Assembly (NCBI RefSeq): GCF_954871325.1
Contig: NC_088775.1
Span: 13,121,561-13,185,560, forward strand
Direction: 5' to 3'
Source of the DNA: Gordionus sp. m RMFG-2023
Taxonomy: Eukaryota; Nematomorpha; Gordioida; Chordodea; Parachordodidae
Length of the DNA: 64,000 nt
Both the position numbers and the translations under genes were made by a program. The notes under the pieces were generated by a model, which saw nothing but the letters and a program-made list of their open reading frames with translations, ran no database searches and had not been told where the DNA came from. Shown here in pieces: positions 60,306 to 64,000 of the stretch; position 1 is the first letter of the stretch; each line of letters begins with the position of its first letter.

Positions 60306-61487
60306 CTATTTAAAAAAATAATTTAAGATTTGAATTTTGAAAACTAAAAAAAATAAAATAAATATCAAGCAAATTTTTTTTTAAATAAAAAACTTTATTT
60401 GCGATTTTAAATCTATAAATAACAAATCACATTTTTTTATGAATTCATTATACCAATATCGTGATTAATTTATTTTAATGGGTTTGAATTAGAATAGTCG
60501 AATGTTCATATATTTAAATCAGGGTTAACAAGTCGATCAATTGAACGGTCAAATTCGGTTAATTGACGTATTTGAATTTGTAAAATATGGTTGATGATAA
60601 ATATATTGATTTAATTAACTAATATGTATTTAAAGCATGTTTATCAATCTAATTATGTTATAATTTATTTAAAAATATATTTGTATCATCAAGGCATTGA
60701 TTTAATTATATATTTTTTTATTAAAATAGAATATTTTCATATTAAAACATTAGAATTTCATTTTAAAATATAAAAATAATAGCATTTTCCCCATTATGGA
60801 TCTCAATATATAAATAAAATAATTTTGCTAAAGCATGGTTTGAGAAAATTACTATTAGCCAATTTTATTATATTATGTACATTATCCAAACAAGATGAGC
60901 ATTGTAAAATGTAAGGAACAAATATGCAAGGAAGCTCTGAAAGCAGCTGTTGAAGAATTTGGATATTTGTCCGAAAGAAATATATAATATTAAATGAAGA
61001 AATATTTTGAAAGTATAAATTTTTTTTTAATATTTAACATCTTATTGTTGCAAGTGAAATAAGATAAATGCATTTTGGCTCAAGTAAAAAACGAGATGCT
61101 TGATTAGGAAAACAAATAATTCAATCATGCCATGAATTTATAATTTCTCCACCTAAATAAAAAGAATTAAAGAAATGTTTGAAAAAAAATCTATCCAAAT
61201 ACATATGCTCACACTGCTGATTATTTAATGGATCTCCAATATAAGGAGAGCATCAAGAATTAGGTATTTTACAAGGTGATGAAAATCAAAATATTTTAAG
61301 TGATATCATAAATTTGAGAAGTAGGCGGTACATTCCAAAGGAAAGCAGAGACTTTCATAAAAAACAACCTGATTTCTGCCTCAAGTAGTTGGAATGGGCT
61401 TTACTCACCTTGAACATTAAGAGAAGTGTCTAGTATCTTACTAACAATTTATCATTCTATTTCAGAAAAAAATTGGTCGGTTTGGGG

Positions 61488-63073
61488 CAATGGCGTATCC
61501 AGGATTATCCTATAGGGGGGAATTTTTTTTTGGGGCCTTTGCCTCCAAACCCCCTTTGGCCATCTTTTTCCTCACCTTCGGCCAGGTCATATCTTTGATC
61601 TATTCTTTTAAATTATTCATAATTCAATAATAATTATATTAATATTTTTAATTTTTATTTGAATTTTGGTTCCTTTTATAAATTATTTATTTAAGAAATT
61701 TTTTTTTAATTTTTAAATTTAACATTTATTAATAAAGACAAATTAAATCTGACAAAATGATAGTATAAAAATAAAATCATGTCCAAAACATAATTCTAGA
61801 AAATTCAAGAAATTTAACAAACAAGGACTTCATAATACAAAGTATAATAATAGATATAATAGAAATATAATAAATGCAAATGATTATATGAAGAAGAAGG
61901 GGGAGGGGGGGGATTTAAATAATTTAGGGAAGAAGAAGAAAATCTAGATTAATCGGCTCCTCGGGGAATAAACCTATGGCGTGTAAAATTAGATTTTATA
62001 ATCTGAATTCCTATGCGTTGACGTAAGTAGTCGCTTTCTTTTTAGTCTCCTGATTACTAATTCGCGCTTATGAATATAGATAAATTTTTTTAAAAAAATA
62101 TAAAATTGAAATAAAGTTTAGTGTCAATTTTTTTTTTTGATTGAAAATTCTAATTGTAGTGAGTATAAAATATTGACTAGAAAATTTTTTAAAGAACAAG
62201 TTTTTATAACTTATTAAATACTAGAATTATAATGCGATTTTTAATTTTCGTGGGAATTTTTCCAATTCATCAAGAATTTTCTTTGTCGTTGGAAATAAAT
62301 CTCTGTGGATATTTAACATAGCTAACCCATTTAGCCGAGAAGTAGTATTTTGTAAATAAGTTTTCAACCTTCTCAATTTGAAAAAGGTCCTTTCATTCGT
62401 ATATTGTAATAGGCAAACATGCAAGAATACCTTCAAAATAAATTTAGCCTCCTTATACCGATTGAGCGCATCAATAGCATGCTCAGGTAAAATAATAAAC
62501 GTAGTAAATATTTATACCACAATTCGAATTCACTGATTAAATTGATTTCAGTATCAACATCATAGGAATAAAATTTTGCTAAATATTTAATTATACCAAT
62601 AATGGCATCAGAAAACGATAAAGGGTCTTTAGGTAATAAAATTTGAAGATTACCAAAGACTTGTTTTTTATCTAAAAACCGTACTTTAATTTGCGATAAA
62701 AAAGTATCTAAGAATGGAATGAAATTGGATATTTTATAAGATTTAATTCAACGTCTATATAAATATTATGAAATATTCAACTACATTCATTCTTCCTGTC
62801 CACATTTTCCTCCAAATCAATAACTTGAACCAAATTGAAATTTGGTTTTTGTAAATTTCTACATAGTAGTGAGCTATAGGAAAATAATTTATTAATGCAA
62901 CTAGCAGTAAGGATAAACTCTGCTTGATATTGAAAAATTTTGATGGGGCAGGGGGGAGGGGGTCCGGGGGTCGGGGTAAAATTTTTTATTATCTTAAAAT
63001 AATATTTAGAAAAACAGTCAAATTTGCTATGGGGGTGAAATTTCCCCCTTTCCCCCCATTGGTTACGCGCCTG
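61488..63073 (-). mobile_element. Inner hAT transposon, CAATGGCGTATCCAGG ends
   Basis: The left end is CAATGGCGTATCCAGGATTA; the right end, read inward, is CAGGCGCGTAACCAATGGGG. Both lead into G-runs (TAGGGGGG; GGGGGAAAGGGGG). The family is the same as that of 8224-10408. The flanks GTTTGGGG and GGGGGTAA no longer form a clear duplication, possibly because the G-run has changed length. It inserted into the transposase gene of the hAT at 60520-63405. Confidence 0.85.
62200..62760 (-). pseudogene. Zinc-finger-MYM-like hAT transposase C-terminus
   Basis: Minus-strand frames encode DPLSFSDAIIGIIKYLAKFY and, after a frame change, LLQYTNERTFFKLRRLKTYL and NTTSRLNGLAMLNIHRDLFP. The ER-F-KL...L...RLNGLA-L-I pattern is the C-terminal dimerisation region of zf-MYM-type hAT transposases, also seen at 8750-8850. 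The catalytic and N-terminal parts are absent from the 1.6 kb element. Confidence 0.7.
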
Positions 63074-63413
63074 GGGGGTAATATTCATACGAATAAAAGA
63101 AATCGATTGAAGATCTCGACAACCAGAAAATTGCTAAGAGTATATTTTAACATAAGATTGATTAAAAATATTTAATAAAATGATAATATTGAATAGAAAT
63201 CAGAACAAGACTCTTTCATGGAGAGCGGAACATTAATTATAAAATTTAAAAAAATAAATATTACATAGATTTATTTTTTACTATTATATATAAAATAAAG
63301 TTAATATTGTCTTTAAAAATAATTATTTAAATTTGTCCATAATTGACGGGTCAAATATTGGGCAATTAACCTAATCATATTTGGCCAGTCAAATGCAAAA
63401 CCCTGATTTAAAT

Positions 63414-64000
63414 ATTAAAATATTTGGAAAAAGAACAATTTTGAATAAAACAATGTTCTTTACATTTAGTTGACTGATAATAAAAATAACTGATATAACT
63501 ATAGTATATTGTAAAATTTTAATTATATTTTAATAGTAATATTAATTTTTGCTATATGCTAATAAAAAGTTCGCTCATGGCAATATCTATAATATATTTC
63601 TATTAAACAAATGTACAATACTTCTTTACATTTAAATGTAAATATTTAGTTATAGTAATTAACGTTAGAATAGAATAGAACATACTGTATAAAATAAATA
63701 TATATTATATTGTAAATAATACTCATTTTTTAAATTATATTTTATAGCTTACAACTACCACAACCGATTACATTCGTATTTATTAGAATATAGGAGAGAT
63801 TTTCAATTTTAATGATGCCATAATTTTTATAATCATAGTGCACATAAAATAAAAACAAGTAGAAAAAACTCAGCCTTAATTTACATTTTAAAATATAACA
63901 TAAGATATTCTTAAACAAGTATATATAATAAATATAAATCTTAAATTTGATTTTAATATTAAAAATTTCCTTTTTTTTTATAATTTGCTTGACCGTATAT
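63414..64000. other. AT-rich end of the window
   Basis: I searched the minus strand here for the missing first half of the FRMPD WW domain (a Trp with nearby Gly and an acidic run before a GT donor) and did not find it. No other signal was seen. Confidence 0.5.

Larger units (their letters stand above)
61240..63172 (+). pseudogene. hAT transposase C-terminus split by a transposon
   Basis: Left of the inner element the reading ends ILLTIYHSISEKNWSVWG. Right of it, it resumes NIHTNKRNRLKISTTRKLL and YFNIRLIKN. Together they match the classic hAT C-terminal block (S-ERNWS-FG, then IHTKKRNRL, then the final helix). The break therefore lies exactly between the WSVWG and NIHT motifs. The upstream part (from about 60890) is heavily decayed. 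Confidence 0.85.
60520..63405 (+). mobile_element. hAT transposon with exact target duplication, split by an inner hAT
   Basis: The ends are CAGGGTTAACAAG and GCAAAACCCTG, flanked by a perfect 8-base duplication ATTTAAAT (60512-60519 and 63406-63413). Total length is 2886 bases, of which 1586 (61488-63073) are a second transposon. Without it the element is 1300 bases. Its transposase runs on the plus strand and is damaged. It lies directly upstream of the first FRMPD exon I can assign, on the other strand. Confidence 0.93.

Overview
The window is a very AT-rich (roughly three quarters A+T), intron-containing piece of an animal genome. It carries four host genes of clear animal type: sec13, an HMG-box regulator of the SOX/HBP1 kind, an ADAMTS-type secreted metalloprotease, and a FRMPD1/3/4-type WW-PDZ-FERM scaffold. 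Coding exons are small, introns are often only 40-70 bases, and the long introns are packed with DNA transposons. Together this suggests an AT-rich bilaterian invertebrate; the phylum cannot be fixed from the sequence.

Layout. 1-8200 has no gene I can name: one good candidate exon, two unidentified open frames, a 5'-truncated LINE tail, a purine-only tract and a MITE. 8224-13329 holds three hAT transposons, one inserted inside another. 14785-28374 is sec13 on the minus strand, nine exons, with two giant introns (8.0 and 4.4 kb). These introns contain a Merlin element, a 3.3 kb palindromic foldback transposon with an exact 8-base target duplication, and a hAT relic. 28.4-34.2 kb is intergenic with a LINE fragment and MITEs. 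34246-35879 is the HMG-box gene on the plus strand. It converges on the minus-strand ADAMTS gene (37014-45009, about 14 exons). 47285-60305 is the FRMPD-type gene on the minus strand, about 17 exons; its start lies beyond the part I can assign. 60520-63405 is a second nested pair of hAT transposons, in which the inner element split the outer transposase gene.

The four genes are not a functional cluster. Sec13 serves COPII vesicles and the nuclear pore, the HMG protein is nuclear, the ADAMTS protein is secreted, and the FRMPD protein is a cortical scaffold. The strongest unusual signals are the 3.3 kb foldback element, a second inverted-repeat element with internal repeats and TA ends (54516-55762), two cases of hAT-in-hAT insertion, extremely small exons (3, 10 and perhaps 25 coding bases), and a duplicated IIDL motif in the FRMPD tail. 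Exon borders were read by eye from GT/AG sites, reading-phase agreement and remembered family sequences; no alignment was run.
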